DNA from: Candidatus Accumulibacter iunctus
GTDB taxonomy: Bacteria; Pseudomonadota; Gammaproteobacteria; Burkholderiales; Rhodocyclaceae
Assembly: GCA_002345025.1 (NCBI GenBank)
Contig: DDUX01000140.1
Coordinates: 31,268 to 95,267, forward strand
Length of the DNA: 64,000 bases
Direction of reading: 5' to 3'
The position numbers and the translations under genes are program-made. Below the pieces are notes generated by a model that worked only from the letters and a program-made list of their open reading frames with translations, did no database searches and was not told where the DNA came from. This document shows positions 8,006 through 16,890 of the stretch, piece by piece. How positions within the stretch are numbered: the stretch's first letter is position 1; each line of letters begins with the position of its first letter.

Positions 8006-9337
8006 TCAGAGGACGTAGCGGGACAGATCCTCGTTCTGCGCGAGTTCGGCGAGGCGACCATCGACGTAAGCGGCGTCGATCGCGAGGCACTCTGCGGCTC
8101 CCTTGCCGGCGGTGAATGAAATCTCCTCGAGCAGACGCTCCATCACCGTGTACAGGCGGCGAGCGCCGATGTTCTCCGTCCGTTCGTTGACCGACCAGGC
8201 AATCTCGGCCAGGCGTCTGATCCCGTCAGCAGAAAAATCGAGGGAAACCCCTTCGGTGGCCAGCAGCGCCTGATACTGCTTGGTCAGGCAGGCATCCGTC
8301 TGCGTCAGGATGCACTCGAAGTCGGCCACCGACAGCGATTCGAGTTCGACGCGAATCGGCAGCCGGCCCTGCAGTTCGGGGATCAGGTCCGACGGCTTGG
8401 CGAGATGAAAGGCTCCGCTGGCGATGAACAGGATGTGATCGGTGCGGATCATCCCGTACTTGGTCGACACCGTCGTCCCTTCGACGAGCGGCAAGAGGTC
8501 ACGCTGCACCCCCTGCCGCGAAACGTCAACACCGTGCGTGTCGCTGCGCGAGGCGATCTTGTCGATCTCGTCGAGAAAGACAATGCCGTTCTGCTCGACG
8601 TTGCGCACCGCGTCGAGCTTGACTTCCTCGTCATTGACCAGTTTGGCGGCTTCCTCGTCGATCAGCAGCCGGCGTGCTTCGCAAATCTTGAGCTTGCGCG
8701 ACTTCCTCCGGCCGCCGCCGATGTTCTGGAACATGCCCTGGATCTGCGCCGTCAGCTCCTCCATTCCAGGTGGTGCGAAGATCTCCGCCTGCATCGATGG
8801 CGCGGCGACATCAACCTCGATCTCCTTCTCGTCGAGTTCCCCCTCGCGCAGCTTCTTGCGAAACTTCTGGCGTGTGGCACCCTCCTCGCTCGCCTGCGCA
8901 TCATTGTAGAAACTGCCGCGGGCCGGCGGCAGCAGAGCGTCGAGGATGCGATCCTCGGCAGCGTCCTCGGCGCGCAGTCTGACGCCCTTCATCGCCTTCT
9001 CGCGGCCACTCTTGACGGCGATCTCGACGAGGTCGCGAATGATCGTCTCGACGTCGCGGCCGACGTAGCCGACCTCGGTGAACTTGGTTGCCTCGACCTT
9101 GATGAATGGTGCGTTGGCAAGACGTGCCAGGCGGCGAGCAATTTCCGTCTTGCCGACACCGGTCGGACCGATCATCAGGATGTTCTTCGGCGTAATCTCC
9201 TGCCGCAGCGGCTCGGCCACCTGCGCTCGTCGCCAGCGGTTGCGCAGGGCAATGGCAACCGCCTTCTTTGCCTTCCGCTGACCGACGATGTGTTTGTCGA
9301 GCTCGTGAACGATTTCCTGTGGCGTCATCGATGACAT
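8006..9337 (-). CDS. hslU: ATP-dependent protease ATPase subunit HslU
   Basis: AAA+ unfoldase of the HslVU (ClpYQ) protease, 443 residues. The N-terminal HslU signature (IVGQRKAKKAVAIALRNRWR), Walker A GPTGVGKTE near residue 60, the intermediate (I) domain, Walker B VFLDEID and a sensor/arginine-finger C-domain are all present, and the C-terminus ends in SRYVL, which inserts into HslV to activate it. The start at 9337 is the internal Met-Ser-Ser-Met; the frame runs 16 residues further into hslV without family similarity. It begins 2 bp after hslV. Confidence 0.97.
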   Translation of the reverse strand: MSSMTPQEIVHELDKHIVGQRKAKKAVAIALRNRWRRAQVAEPLRQEITPKNILMIGPTGVGKTEIARRLARLANAPFIKVEATKFTEVGYVGRDVETIIRDLVEIAVKSGREKAMKGVRLRAEDAAEDRILDALLPPARGSFYNDAQASEEGATRQKFRKKLREGELDEKEIEVDVAAPSMQAEIFAPPGMEELTAQIQGMFQNIGGGRRKSRKLKICEARRLLIDEEAAKLVNDEEVKLDAVRNVEQNGIVFLDEIDKIASRSDTHGVDVSRQGVQRDLLPLVEGTTVSTKYGMIRTDHILFIASGAFHLAKPSDLIPELQGRLPIRVELESLSVADFECILTQTDACLTKQYQALLATEGVSLDFSADGIRRLAEIAWSVNERTENIGARRLYTVMERLLEEISFTAGKGAAECLAIDAAYVDGRLAELAQNEDLSRYVL

Positions 9338-9339
9338 GG

Positions 9340-9876
9340 CTACTCCAGCACCTCGATGGTGAAGTTCTGATTGGTGTAGATGCACAGATCAGCCGCAATC
9401 TGCAGCGACTTGCGGACCACTTCCGCAGCCGTCAGATTGCTGTTGTCCACCAGCGCTCGCGCCGCCGAGTGGGCAAAGGCCCCGCCCGAACCAATGGCGA
9501 CGATGCCGTACTCGGGTTCGAGCACATCACCATTGCCGGTGATGATCAGGGATGCATCGCGGTTCGCTACCGCCAGCATCGCGTCGAGTCGACGCAGCGC
9601 ACGGTCGCTCCGCCAGTCCTTCGCCAGTTCCACCGCCGAACGCAGCAGGTTGCCCTGGTGCTTGTCGAGCTTTGCCTCGAACCGTTCAAAGAGGGTGAAG
9701 GCGTCGGCAGTTCCGCCAGCGAACCCGGCCAGAATCTTGCCCTGGTAGATCCGCCGCACCTTGCGCGCGCTCGCCTTGACGACGATATTGCCGAGCGTCA
9801 CCTGCCCGTCGCCGCCCATGGCAACGCTCTCGCCGCGGCGTACTGACAGGATCGTCGTGCCGTGGTACTGGTCCAT
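9340..9876 (-). CDS. hslV: ATP-dependent protease proteolytic subunit HslV
   Basis: Threonine peptidase of the HslVU complex, 178 residues. After a six-residue leader (MDQYHG) comes TTILSVRRG, whose first Thr should be the catalytic N-terminal nucleophile after processing. GGDGQVTLG and the Gly-rich GSGGAFAHSAARAL segment match the proteasome-beta fold. It forms a tandem with hslU and follows the STAS-domain gene by 21 bp, so all three may be co-transcribed. No separate heat-shock promoter was identified. Confidence 0.97.
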   Translation of the reverse strand: MDQYHGTTILSVRRGESVAMGGDGQVTLGNIVVKASARKVRRIYQGKILAGFAGGTADAFTLFERFEAKLDKHQGNLLRSAVELAKDWRSDRALRRLDAMLAVANRDASLIITGNGDVLEPEYGIVAIGSGGAFAHSAARALVDNSNLTAAEVVRKSLQIAADLCIYTNQNFTIEVLE

Positions 9877-9897
9877 AAACTGCTCCTCCGGGGGTTT

Positions 9898-11136
9898 CTA
9901 GTTCCGTGCGAGAACGACCTCTGCCACGGCCCTGAGGCCAACGACACGGAACAACTCGGCCACCAAGTGATTCGGATGGCGAAAGACGATCTGGCGGCCG
10001 GTCCCTTTGATCGTCGTCAGCACGTTGAGCAAGGCCCCGGCGCTGAGAAAGTCCATTCGCGTCACCCGCGAGCAGTCGATCAGCACCGGATCATTGGCCG
10101 CCGAGTAGGCCAGCAGGTCGCCGAAGCGCGCGGACTTGACCTCGCCCTTGATGACGTAGGCCTCGGCCATCAGATCGTCGGCTGCCGCCAGCACCAGCGG
10201 CCCCGGTCCGGTCGCTGCCACTCGCTGGGGCTCCCAGGAAGGTGGTGAAATCTCGAAGTTCACTGCGTACTGGACCGCCAGCTCCTCGAACACCTCCTGC
10301 TGACCGTACAACTGACAGAACTCGAGCTGCAACAGCCAGCACGCCCGGTCACTCCGTTCGCCCGGCACGACACGGCTGTCGACGAGGCGGGCGACATGCT
10401 CACGGCTGAGCAACTCGATCTCCTGGCGGCTTCTTTGCGCCTGCAGCAGCAGCGACAGCAGGCGCTCGCAACCTGCGTCGTCCAGCCGACGCACCTTGCC
10501 AAGATCAAGACGCAGGTGCTGGTTGGTGGCAAGCGCCTGCCGCACGGCAGCGAAGGCGGTCTCGTTATCGCCCGTCAGATCACCCTTGAAGAGTACGGTG
10601 CCTGCCTTGCTCAGCACGGGTGCGGCACGGACCGCATCCTGCCAGCCGGGCGGCGACACCTCGAAGACCTGCGCGTACTCGATGCCCAGTGCTTCAAACT
10701 GGGCCTTCTGGCCACTGACGCGCAAGAGGTCGAAAAGCATCAGCCAAAGTCGCTCGCCGGCACCGCTCCGATAGACGCGAATCGCGTTCTCGAGTCGCGA
10801 CCGCACGGCAGCATCCTGACCGTTGGCATAGAGCATGGCGGCTTCTTCGGCCTCGGCATCGATTGGGTCGAGTTCGGTCTCGGGCTGAAAGTTCGGCTCC
10901 ATCGCGCTGAACACGAACTCGCTCAGATCCAGCGGCGGCGCATCGCTCTTTGTCACCGGCGTGGCAAACGGCAGATCGGCCCGGTTCAACCCCACGGCTG
11001 CCGCCTGCGCGGCCCGGGGCTTCTCCTCCGGCGGCGCGTTGGCCACCGCGCTGCGATCCTCGCTGGCGCGTGGCGTGGCGGCTGGCCGGGCAGCCATCTT
11101 CTTGTCCGGCTGCTTCTTGAAGAACGAAAAGACCAT
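9898..11136 (-). CDS. Tandem STAS-domain protein, duplicated architecture
   Basis: A 412-residue soluble protein with two copies of one arrangement. Each half has a short helical module ending in a similar motif (LGIEYAQVFEVSPPGW and LAVQYAVNFEISPPSW), followed by a STAS-like anti-sigma-antagonist fold (about residues 185-255 and 325-410; the second contains RMDFLSAGALLNVL). The helical modules recall those in FimV/TPR-type proteins. The N-terminus is basic and Pro/Ala rich. I placed the start at 11136 (MVFSFFKKQPDKK) because the alternative GTG at 11190 adds 18 residues with no recognisable feature; neither has a strong ribosome binding site. STAS domains usually bind NTPs or partner proteins; the partner here is unknown. 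It is probably the first gene of an operon with hslVU. Confidence 0.75.
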   Translation of the reverse strand: MVFSFFKKQPDKKMAARPAATPRASEDRSAVANAPPEEKPRAAQAAAVGLNRADLPFATPVTKSDAPPLDLSEFVFSAMEPNFQPETELDPIDAEAEEAAMLYANGQDAAVRSRLENAIRVYRSGAGERLWLMLFDLLRVSGQKAQFEALGIEYAQVFEVSPPGWQDAVRAAPVLSKAGTVLFKGDLTGDNETAFAAVRQALATNQHLRLDLGKVRRLDDAGCERLLSLLLQAQRSRQEIELLSREHVARLVDSRVVPGERSDRACWLLQLEFCQLYGQQEVFEELAVQYAVNFEISPPSWEPQRVAATGPGPLVLAAADDLMAEAYVIKGEVKSARFGDLLAYSAANDPVLIDCSRVTRMDFLSAGALLNVLTTIKGTGRQIVFRHPNHLVAELFRVVGLRAVAEVVLARN

Positions 11137-11401
11137 GGCTGGCAAAAAAGCGGCTGATCGAATGGCGACGATAAATCGAACTTGTAACACATCGTTCCGC
11201 AGACTGCAATTTCAATCCACAGCCACCAACCACCTGCCGCTGCCACGTACTGGCGGCGGCAGGATCCGCTCACGGTCCGGGCCGGGGCGGAGCGGCGCAA
11301 CTCGCTGCAAGCACGGCGTCGCTTTGGTTCATACCCACTTCTTGCTAGAATTCGACGCTCACGCGACAGCCAGCCGCTGCCTGGCCAGGAAAACCTCCCG
11401 T

Positions 11402-11953
11402 ATGCGCTCGATCGTTCCAAGGCTCTTGCCGCCAACACTTCCCGCAACGGTCCTCGCCTTGCTGCTCGGCGTTGTCGTCCCGACAGCCGTTGCCAGCGAG
11501 TTGGCCGAGGCCGAGCGTCTGCTGAAGCAGGGCCAGGCGCCACAGGCCCTGGCAAAGCTTGAGGCTCATGTGGCAGGCAAGCCGCGAGAGCTGCAGGGAC
11601 GCTTCCTCAAGGGGCTGATCCTGATGGAAATGGATCGTTCCGACGATGCCATCGCCGTCTTCACCCAGATCAGCGACGACTACCCCGAACTACCCGAGCC
11701 CTACAACAATCTGGCCGTTCTTTACGCCCGGAAACAGCAGTTCGAGCGCGCACGCACGCTGCTCGAGATGGCCATTCGGACCCACCCGGGCTACGCTCTG
11801 GCGCGCCAGAACCTCGGCGACGTCCTCGTGCGACTCGCCAGCCAGTCGTACGACGAAGCGCTGCGACTGGAGCCGGCGAACAAGGCAATGCAGGCGAAGC
11901 AGGCCCGGCTGCGCGAACTGAGCGTCACCCCCACCGCTGGCGGCATCCGGTGA
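11402..11953 (+). CDS. Exported tetratricopeptide-repeat protein
   Basis: A 183-residue protein with a hydrophobic signal sequence (about residues 5-31, cleavage likely after TAVAS) followed by three to four TPR helices, such as AEAERLLKQGQAPQALAKLE, DDAIAVFTQISDDYPELPEP and FERARTLLEMAIRTHPGYAL. It is likely periplasmic and involved in protein-protein contacts. The start is the ATG before MRSIVPRLL, with AGGAAA about 10 bp upstream; the open frame extends far upstream but without protein character. It is transcribed divergently from the STAS gene across a 265-bp gap in which I see no clear promoter. No partner can be named. Confidence 0.82.
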   Translation: MRSIVPRLLPPTLPATVLALLLGVVVPTAVASELAEAERLLKQGQAPQALAKLEAHVAGKPRELQGRFLKGLILMEMDRSDDAIAVFTQISDDYPELPEPYNNLAVLYARKQQFERARTLLEMAIRTHPGYALARQNLGDVLVRLASQSYDEALRLEPANKAMQAKQARLRELSVTPTAGGIR

Positions 11954-12151
11954 GGGGCACGCGACAGTTTGTCCGGCGCAGCGGATCATGGGCAGAAACG
12001 GAGCAGTAGCCACCGTCTCCGTGCCAGTGCGGACATTAGAGAGCCGCGCCGCGTGCTGATGGCAGGCTTGCGCGCAGCGGCCAGAGCGGCCGCTCGGTCC
12101 GGGCACGGCGACCGTGCCTGACGCCAACTCTTGCCGATAGCGAAGTCGCGC

Positions 12152-13318
12152 ATGTCACCCACCCTGCTGCGCCGCCTGCTGGTTGTCCTGCTTCTCGGTC
12201 TGCTGATTGCCGGCGGCGTCTGGTGGCTGAGCAGGCCGCAGGCGGTGGCCGTCGTACTCAGGGAAATCGACCGCGGTCTGGTCGAATCGACGATCTCGAA
12301 TACCCGTGCGGGAACGGTCGAGGCCTGCCAGCGCACGCGCCTGTCGACGATCACCGGTGGCCGAATTGAAATTCTGGCGGTAAAGGAAGGCGACCGCGTG
12401 CAGCGGGGCCAGCTGCTGATGAAGCTCTGGAATGACGACCAGCAGGCGCAGAGCGCGTGGATTCTCGCCCAGGTTGCGACAGCCCGACAGCGCGTGGACG
12501 AGGCCTGTGTCATGGCCACCAACGCCGAAAGCGAAGCAGCGCGACAAGCGGCACTGCGCACACAGGGTTTCGTCTCCGGAGCCCGCGAGGAAAGCGCACG
12601 CAGCGAAGCGCTCGCCCGCCGCGCCGGCTGCCAAGCGGCCAAGGCCGATCTCAACCAGGCGCACGCGAGAGTCAGGCTCAGCCAGGTGGAACAGGGACGA
12701 ACCGTACTCCATGCGCCGTTCGCCGGCACCATCGCCAAGATCGTCGGCGAGGTCGGCGAGTACTCGACACCATCACCACCCGGCGTACCGACACCGCCGG
12801 CGATCGACCTCATCGATGACTCCTGTCTCTACATCAAGGCACCGATGGATGAAGTCGACGCGCCGAAGATCAGCGCCGGGCAGAAGGTACGAATCAGTCT
12901 CGACGCCCTGCCCGGACGCTCGTTCCCAGGCACGGTGAGGCGGGTGGCACCCTACGTTTCGGCAGTCGAGAAGCAGGCACGCACCGTAGACATCGAGGCC
13001 ACCTTCACCGATCCGTCGGCCGCAGGCAGACTGCTGGTGGGCTACAGCGCCGACGTCGAGGTGATTCTGGCCATTCGCGAAAATGTTCTTCGCATCCCGA
13101 CGTCGGCACTGCTCGAGGGCAACCGCGTGCTGGTCGCACAGGCCGACGGCCTGCTCGCCGAACGCCGGATCCGAACCGGCCTCGCCAACTGGGAGTTCAC
13201 CGAGATCAGTGAAGGCCTGCAGGCCGGCGAACGGGTTGTCACCTCGCTCGAACGGTCCGGGGTCAAGGCGGGAGCACCCTACATTGCCGAGCGTGAAACG
13301 ACGGCGAGCGGCAAGTGA
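12152..13318 (+). CDS. MacA/HlyD-like periplasmic adaptor subunit of an efflux pump
   Basis: A 388-residue membrane fusion protein. One N-terminal membrane anchor (about residues 8-25) is followed by a biotinyl-lipoyl-like half (IEILAVKEGDRVQRGQLLMKL), an alpha-helical hairpin (about 95-180), the second lipoyl half (GRTVLHAPFAGTIAKIVGEVGEY) and beta-barrel/membrane-proximal domains. It would bridge the inner-membrane ABC components encoded immediately downstream to an outer-membrane channel, which is not in the window. I take ATG at 12152 rather than the upstream TTG. Its stop is followed within 3 bp by the ATPase start, so one operon is expected. Confidence 0.9.
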   Translation: MSPTLLRRLLVVLLLGLLIAGGVWWLSRPQAVAVVLREIDRGLVESTISNTRAGTVEACQRTRLSTITGGRIEILAVKEGDRVQRGQLLMKLWNDDQQAQSAWILAQVATARQRVDEACVMATNAESEAARQAALRTQGFVSGAREESARSEALARRAGCQAAKADLNQAHARVRLSQVEQGRTVLHAPFAGTIAKIVGEVGEYSTPSPPGVPTPPAIDLIDDSCLYIKAPMDEVDAPKISAGQKVRISLDALPGRSFPGTVRRVAPYVSAVEKQARTVDIEATFTDPSAAGRLLVGYSADVEVILAIRENVLRIPTSALLEGNRVLVAQADGLLAERRIRTGLANWEFTEISEGLQAGERVVTSLERSGVKAGAPYIAERETTASGK

Positions 13319-13321
13319 GTG

Positions 13322-14047
13322 ATGAGCACTCCGCTGATCGAACTGTCGGGAATCGAAAGGGTCTTTCATCTCGGTGACAGCCAGGTACACGCGCTGCAGT
13401 CGATCACTCTGAGCATCGCCGCCGGCGAGTATTTGGCGGTGATGGGACCATCGGGCTCGGGCAAGTCGACGCTGCTCAACCTGCTTGGTCTGCTCGACCG
13501 GCCCGACGCCGGCAGCTATCGCCTGGCCGGCCGCGACGTCACCACTCTCTCGGCCGACGAACAGGCACGCGTGCGCAGTGAGCGAATCGGCTTCGTCTTC
13601 CAGAGCTTCCACCTGGTACCACGCTTGACGGCTGCCGAGAACATCGCGCTGCCGATGTTGCTCGCCGGCATCGCGCCAGCGCAACGCGGCCTCCGCGTGC
13701 GGCAGGCGCTGCGCGACTACGGGCTGGAGAACCGCGCCGACCATCGACCCGATCAGCTTTCCGGCGGCCAGCGCCAGCGCGTTGCCATTGCCCGGGCGAC
13801 GATCATGCGACCAGCGGTTGTCCTCGCCGACGAGCCGACCGGCAACCTCGACCGCACAACCGGCGAGGAGGTCGTTCGTCTGCTCGAGGAACTCAACCGC
13901 GGCGGCGTCACCCTCATCGTCGTCACCCATGACGGTGCCCTCGGCGCACGCGCGCGGCGGCAGCTGCTGATGCAGGATGGCATGCTGCAGCAGGACCGCC
14001 AGAGCAGCAGCGGCAGCAGTCCCGAGTCATGCGCGCCGGCGACCTGA
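13322..14047 (+). CDS. MacB-like ABC transporter ATP-binding protein
   Basis: ATPase subunit of 241 residues, of the LolD/MacB/FtsE class. Walker A is GPSGSGKST (near residue 42), the Q-loop region is GFVFQSFHLVPRLTAAEN, the ABC signature is LSGGQRQRVAIARA, and Walker B is VVLADEPTGNLD, followed by an H-loop VVTHD. A GTG lies directly before the ATG; the ATG at 13322 was preferred. The gene overlaps the first permease gene by 19 bp. Together with the adaptor and two permeases it should power export of a peptide, lipid or antibiotic-like substrate that cannot be specified. Confidence 0.94.
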   Translation: MSTPLIELSGIERVFHLGDSQVHALQSITLSIAAGEYLAVMGPSGSGKSTLLNLLGLLDRPDAGSYRLAGRDVTTLSADEQARVRSERIGFVFQSFHLVPRLTAAENIALPMLLAGIAPAQRGLRVRQALRDYGLENRADHRPDQLSGGQRQRVAIARATIMRPAVVLADEPTGNLDRTTGEEVVRLLEELNRGGVTLIVVTHDGALGARARRQLLMQDGMLQQDRQSSSGSSPESCAPAT

Positions 14048-15237
14048 TTCGTTTCGCGCGCGACGCGGCAACCGGCAACCGGCTGCGCACCTGCCTGCTG
14101 ATCCTGGCGATGGCGATCGGCGTCGCTGCCGTCGTCGTCCTGACGGCGCTCGCCGATGGCGCCCGTCGCTACGTCCTCAACCAGTTCTCGGCGATTGGCA
14201 GCAATCTGGTCATCGTCCTCCCCGGGCGCTCGCAGACTGGCGGCTTCAACCCTGGCAACGCCATCACCAGCACGCCACGTGACCTGACCATCGACGATGC
14301 GCAGGCGCTGCGCCGCGCCAGCGCCGTCTACCGGGTGGCACCACTGGCCGTCGGCACCTCGGAGATCAGCGTCGGCGGCAGGCTGCGCGAAGTGATGGTG
14401 GCCGGGACCACGACCGAGTTCATCGCCGTGCGGCGCTTGGCGCTCGCCCAGGGCCGCTTCCTGCCACCCGGAGACTGGCGCCGCGGGGTATCGGAGGCGG
14501 TCATCGGCGCGCGCATTCGCGACGAGCTGTTTGGCCGCGACGAGGCTCTCGGCCAACTGGTGCGCATCGGCGATCGACGCTTCCGCGTCGTCGGCGTCCT
14601 CGCTGCGACCGGCCAGGGGTTGGGAATGAACACCGACGAACTGGTGATCATCCCGGTTGCTCTGGCGCAGGCGATGTTCAACAGCAACACCCTGTTCCGC
14701 ATTCTCGTCGAGGCCAGCAGCAGGGAGGCGATCGCTCCCGCGAAGGCGCAGGTGACGGAGATCCTCAGGCTGCGGCATGAAGGCGAACAGGACGTGACGA
14801 TCATCACCCAGGATGCCGTTCTCGCCACCTTCGACCGTCTGCTCGGCACGCTGACCATTGCCGTCGCCGGCATTGCGGCAATCAGTCTGGCAGTCGCCGG
14901 CATCCTGGTGATGAACGTGATGCTGGTGTCGGTGACCCAGCGCACGGCCGAGATCGGCCTGCTGAAGGCGCTCGGTGCGACGGGCGCGACGATCCGCAAC
15001 GCCTTCCTGACCGAGGCGGCGATGCTTTCCCTCGCCGGAGCCCTGCTCGGCCTCGCCCTCGGCCACGCCGGTGCGGCGCTCATCCGCCAGCTGTACCCGG
15101 CCTTTCCCGCGCTGCCGCCGGACTGGGCAGTGCTGGCAGGGGTGGCTACCGCGCTGGCAACCGGCCTCGCCTTTGGCGTCCTGCCGGCGCGGCGCGCAGC
15201 CCGGCTGGATGCCGTGCAGGCGCTCGCGAAGCGCTGA
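14029..15237 (+). CDS. MacB-like ABC transporter permease (first of two)
   Basis: A 402-residue inner-membrane permease of the FtsX/MacB_PCD type. One N-terminal membrane helix (about residues 18-43) precedes a large periplasmic domain (about 45-270), followed by three C-terminal helices (about 280-395) ending in the family motif VLPARRAARLDAVQALA. In canonical MacB the ATPase is fused to this module; here it is a separate overlapping gene. The protein is similar in plan to the next permease (for example FSAIGSNLVIVLPGR against FTQFGTNVISVAPGR), suggesting duplication and a heterodimer. Confidence 0.92.
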   Translation: MRAGDLIRFARDAATGNRLRTCLLILAMAIGVAAVVVLTALADGARRYVLNQFSAIGSNLVIVLPGRSQTGGFNPGNAITSTPRDLTIDDAQALRRASAVYRVAPLAVGTSEISVGGRLREVMVAGTTTEFIAVRRLALAQGRFLPPGDWRRGVSEAVIGARIRDELFGRDEALGQLVRIGDRRFRVVGVLAATGQGLGMNTDELVIIPVALAQAMFNSNTLFRILVEASSREAIAPAKAQVTEILRLRHEGEQDVTIITQDAVLATFDRLLGTLTIAVAGIAAISLAVAGILVMNVMLVSVTQRTAEIGLLKALGATGATIRNAFLTEAAMLSLAGALLGLALGHAGAALIRQLYPAFPALPPDWAVLAGVATALATGLAFGVLPARRAARLDAVQALAKR

Positions 15238-15259
15238 CGGGAGCCCGCGGGATGATCCG

Positions 15260-16465
15260 ATGATCCGCGCCAACGACATGCTCCAACTCGCGTTGCGCGC
15301 GGTCAGTGCGCACCGGCTGCGCAGTTTCCTGACCCTGCTCGGCATCGCCGTCGGCATCGCAGCGGTGATCCTGCTGACTTCGATCGGCGAAGGAATCCAT
15401 CGCTTCGTTCTCGCCGAGTTCACGCAGTTCGGCACCAACGTCATCAGCGTTGCGCCTGGCAGGACGAAAACCAGCGGTCCAGCGCCGACCGGCATCCCGA
15501 CCTCGGTGCGACCGCTGACGCTCGACGATGCGCGCGCGCTCGCGCACCTGCCGCATGTTACGGGGATGACGGCGACCGTCTGGGGCAACACCGAGGTCGC
15601 CGCCAACGGTCGCCTGCGGCGGACGACAGTCAACGGCGTCAGCGCGGCGATGCTCAAGGTTTTCAGCATCAGCGTTCGCAGCGGGCAGTTCCTGCCGGCC
15701 GATGATGCCGACAGCGCACGCGCCTTCATCGTCCTCGGCGCGCGGCTGAAGGAGGAACTGTTCGGTACGGCGAATCCACTTGGGGCGAAAGTGCGCGTCG
15801 GCGGCATGCAGTTTCGCGTCATTGGCGTCCTCGAGGCGAAGGGACAGATCCTCGGCATCGACCTCGACGACGCCGCCTACATACCGACCGCCCGCGCGCT
15901 CGAACTGTACAACCGCGACGGCATCATGAAGATCGACCTGTCGTACGAAGAGGGTGTGCCGGCGGCGGCGGTCAGCGCCCTGGTCACGGCGACGCTGAAG
16001 GCACGCCACGGGCGTGAGGATTTCACGATCACGACGCAGGAAGACATGCTGCGCACGCTATCGAACATCCTCGATGTCCTGACCATGGCGGTGGCCGCTC
16101 TGGGCAGCATTTCGCTCCTCGTCGGCGCCGTCGGAATCGCCACGATCATGACCATCGCGGTCGCCGAGCGAACCGCCGAAATCGGCCTGCTGGTTGCCCT
16201 CGGCGCCCCTCGGCGCAGCATCCTCGGCATCTTTCTCGGCGAGGCCGTCGCCCTTTCAGCACTCGGAGGACTGCTCGGCCTGCTGCTGGGCGTCGGCATC
16301 GCGCAACTCCTTCACCTGCTGCTGCCGGCGCTGCCGGTGCACACCCCGTTCAGCTTCGTTGTCCTTGCAGAAGCCCTGACCATCGTCATCGGTCTGCTGG
16401 CGGGAGTTCTGCCGGCACGACGCGCTGCCCGGCTGAATGCCGTCGACGCACTGCGGGCCGAATGA
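15260..16465 (+). CDS. MacB-like ABC transporter permease (second of two)
   Basis: A 401-residue paralogue of the preceding permease with the same one-plus-three helix plan and large periplasmic domain. It opens with LRSFLTLLGIAVGIAAVILLTSIG and ends with VLPARRAARLNAVDALRAE. The ATG at 15260 places the first helix at the expected position; the earlier frame start lies inside the upstream gene. Spacing of 22 bp after the first permease indicates co-translation. The operon adaptor-ATPase-permease-permease is complete except for an outer-membrane factor. Confidence 0.92.
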   Translation: MIRANDMLQLALRAVSAHRLRSFLTLLGIAVGIAAVILLTSIGEGIHRFVLAEFTQFGTNVISVAPGRTKTSGPAPTGIPTSVRPLTLDDARALAHLPHVTGMTATVWGNTEVAANGRLRRTTVNGVSAAMLKVFSISVRSGQFLPADDADSARAFIVLGARLKEELFGTANPLGAKVRVGGMQFRVIGVLEAKGQILGIDLDDAAYIPTARALELYNRDGIMKIDLSYEEGVPAAAVSALVTATLKARHGREDFTITTQEDMLRTLSNILDVLTMAVAALGSISLLVGAVGIATIMTIAVAERTAEIGLLVALGAPRRSILGIFLGEAVALSALGGLLGLLLGVGIAQLLHLLLPALPVHTPFSFVVLAEALTIVIGLLAGVLPARRAARLNAVDALRAE

Positions 16466-16533
16466 TCGCTTCCCGCCGGCAGCGGTGGAGCGAAGCGAAC
16501 GCCAGACGAAGCTCGCAGCGACTGATCGAAAGC

Positions 16534-16630
16534 TGTCGAAATACTTTACACTAGATCGTCGAGCGGCCCGGTACGATGGCGCACAATCTCGCTAAATCAT
16601 GATTTTTCTCTTTCTGGTACGGTTCATGCT
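16534..16630 (+). promoter_or_regulatory. Sigma54 promoter with a candidate upstream activator site
   Basis: CTGGTACGGTTCATGCT at 16614-16630 fits the sigma54 -24/-12 consensus (YTGGCACGRNNNTTGCW), with GG and GC exactly 10 bp apart and most flanking positions matching. About 64 bp upstream lies TGTCGAAATACTTTACA (16534-16550), a plausible activator-binding site. This layout recalls promoters of PEP-CTERM genes controlled by PrsR-type activators in betaproteobacteria, but that link is from memory. A GAGGAAA sequence at about 16639-16645 follows, yet no convincing reading frame begins there. Confidence 0.65.
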
Positions 16631-16687
16631 GGGTATTGAGGAAACAACAAGATCCGGAGTATTCCTGCGGCACGCTGCGGACAGCTC

Positions 16688-16720
16688 GGCCGGCCGTGAG
16701 CACGCGGCCGGCCATTTTCT
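16688..16720 (+). terminator. Intrinsic terminator-like hairpin
   Basis: GGCCGGCC (16688-16695) pairs with GGCCGGCC (16706-16713), and three further inner base pairs leave a four-base loop. ATTTTCT follows. It lies about 60 bp downstream of the sigma54 promoter and 170 bp ahead of the CBS gene, so it could end a very short transcript or attenuate transcription into that gene. Between the end of the permease gene (16465) and 16891 I see no other feature. Confidence 0.6.
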
Positions 16721-16890
16721 CGGCTGGTCTTCGACACTTTTTCACCAGAGGAGGGATCAGGGGTGGAAGACCGCTGGAGCCGGGACGGGGCCGAGGGCGC
16801 TGGATTCCTGCTGCGCTGCGGCCGCAGCTGCCCGGGGGAGCGGGCGGCCGCGCCCCGTGTTCCTTTTCCCTTCCCGAAAATGACGGCAGC

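Noticed and set aside
12131..12151. TTG start for the MacA-like gene
   Set aside because: The ATG at 12152 places the membrane anchor at the expected distance, and the TTG has no ribosome binding site.
13753..15858. A 701-codon open frame on the minus strand opposite the exporter genes
   Set aside because: It is antisense to the ABC ATPase and permease genes, has no family motifs, and shows Arg/Ala/Pro-rich composition typical of antisense frames in GC-rich DNA.
16576..16592. A second sigma54-like sequence (TGGCGCACAATCTCGCT)
   Set aside because: The GG-GC spacing is 11 rather than 10 bp, which normally abolishes sigma54 recognition; the element at 16614-16630 has correct spacing.
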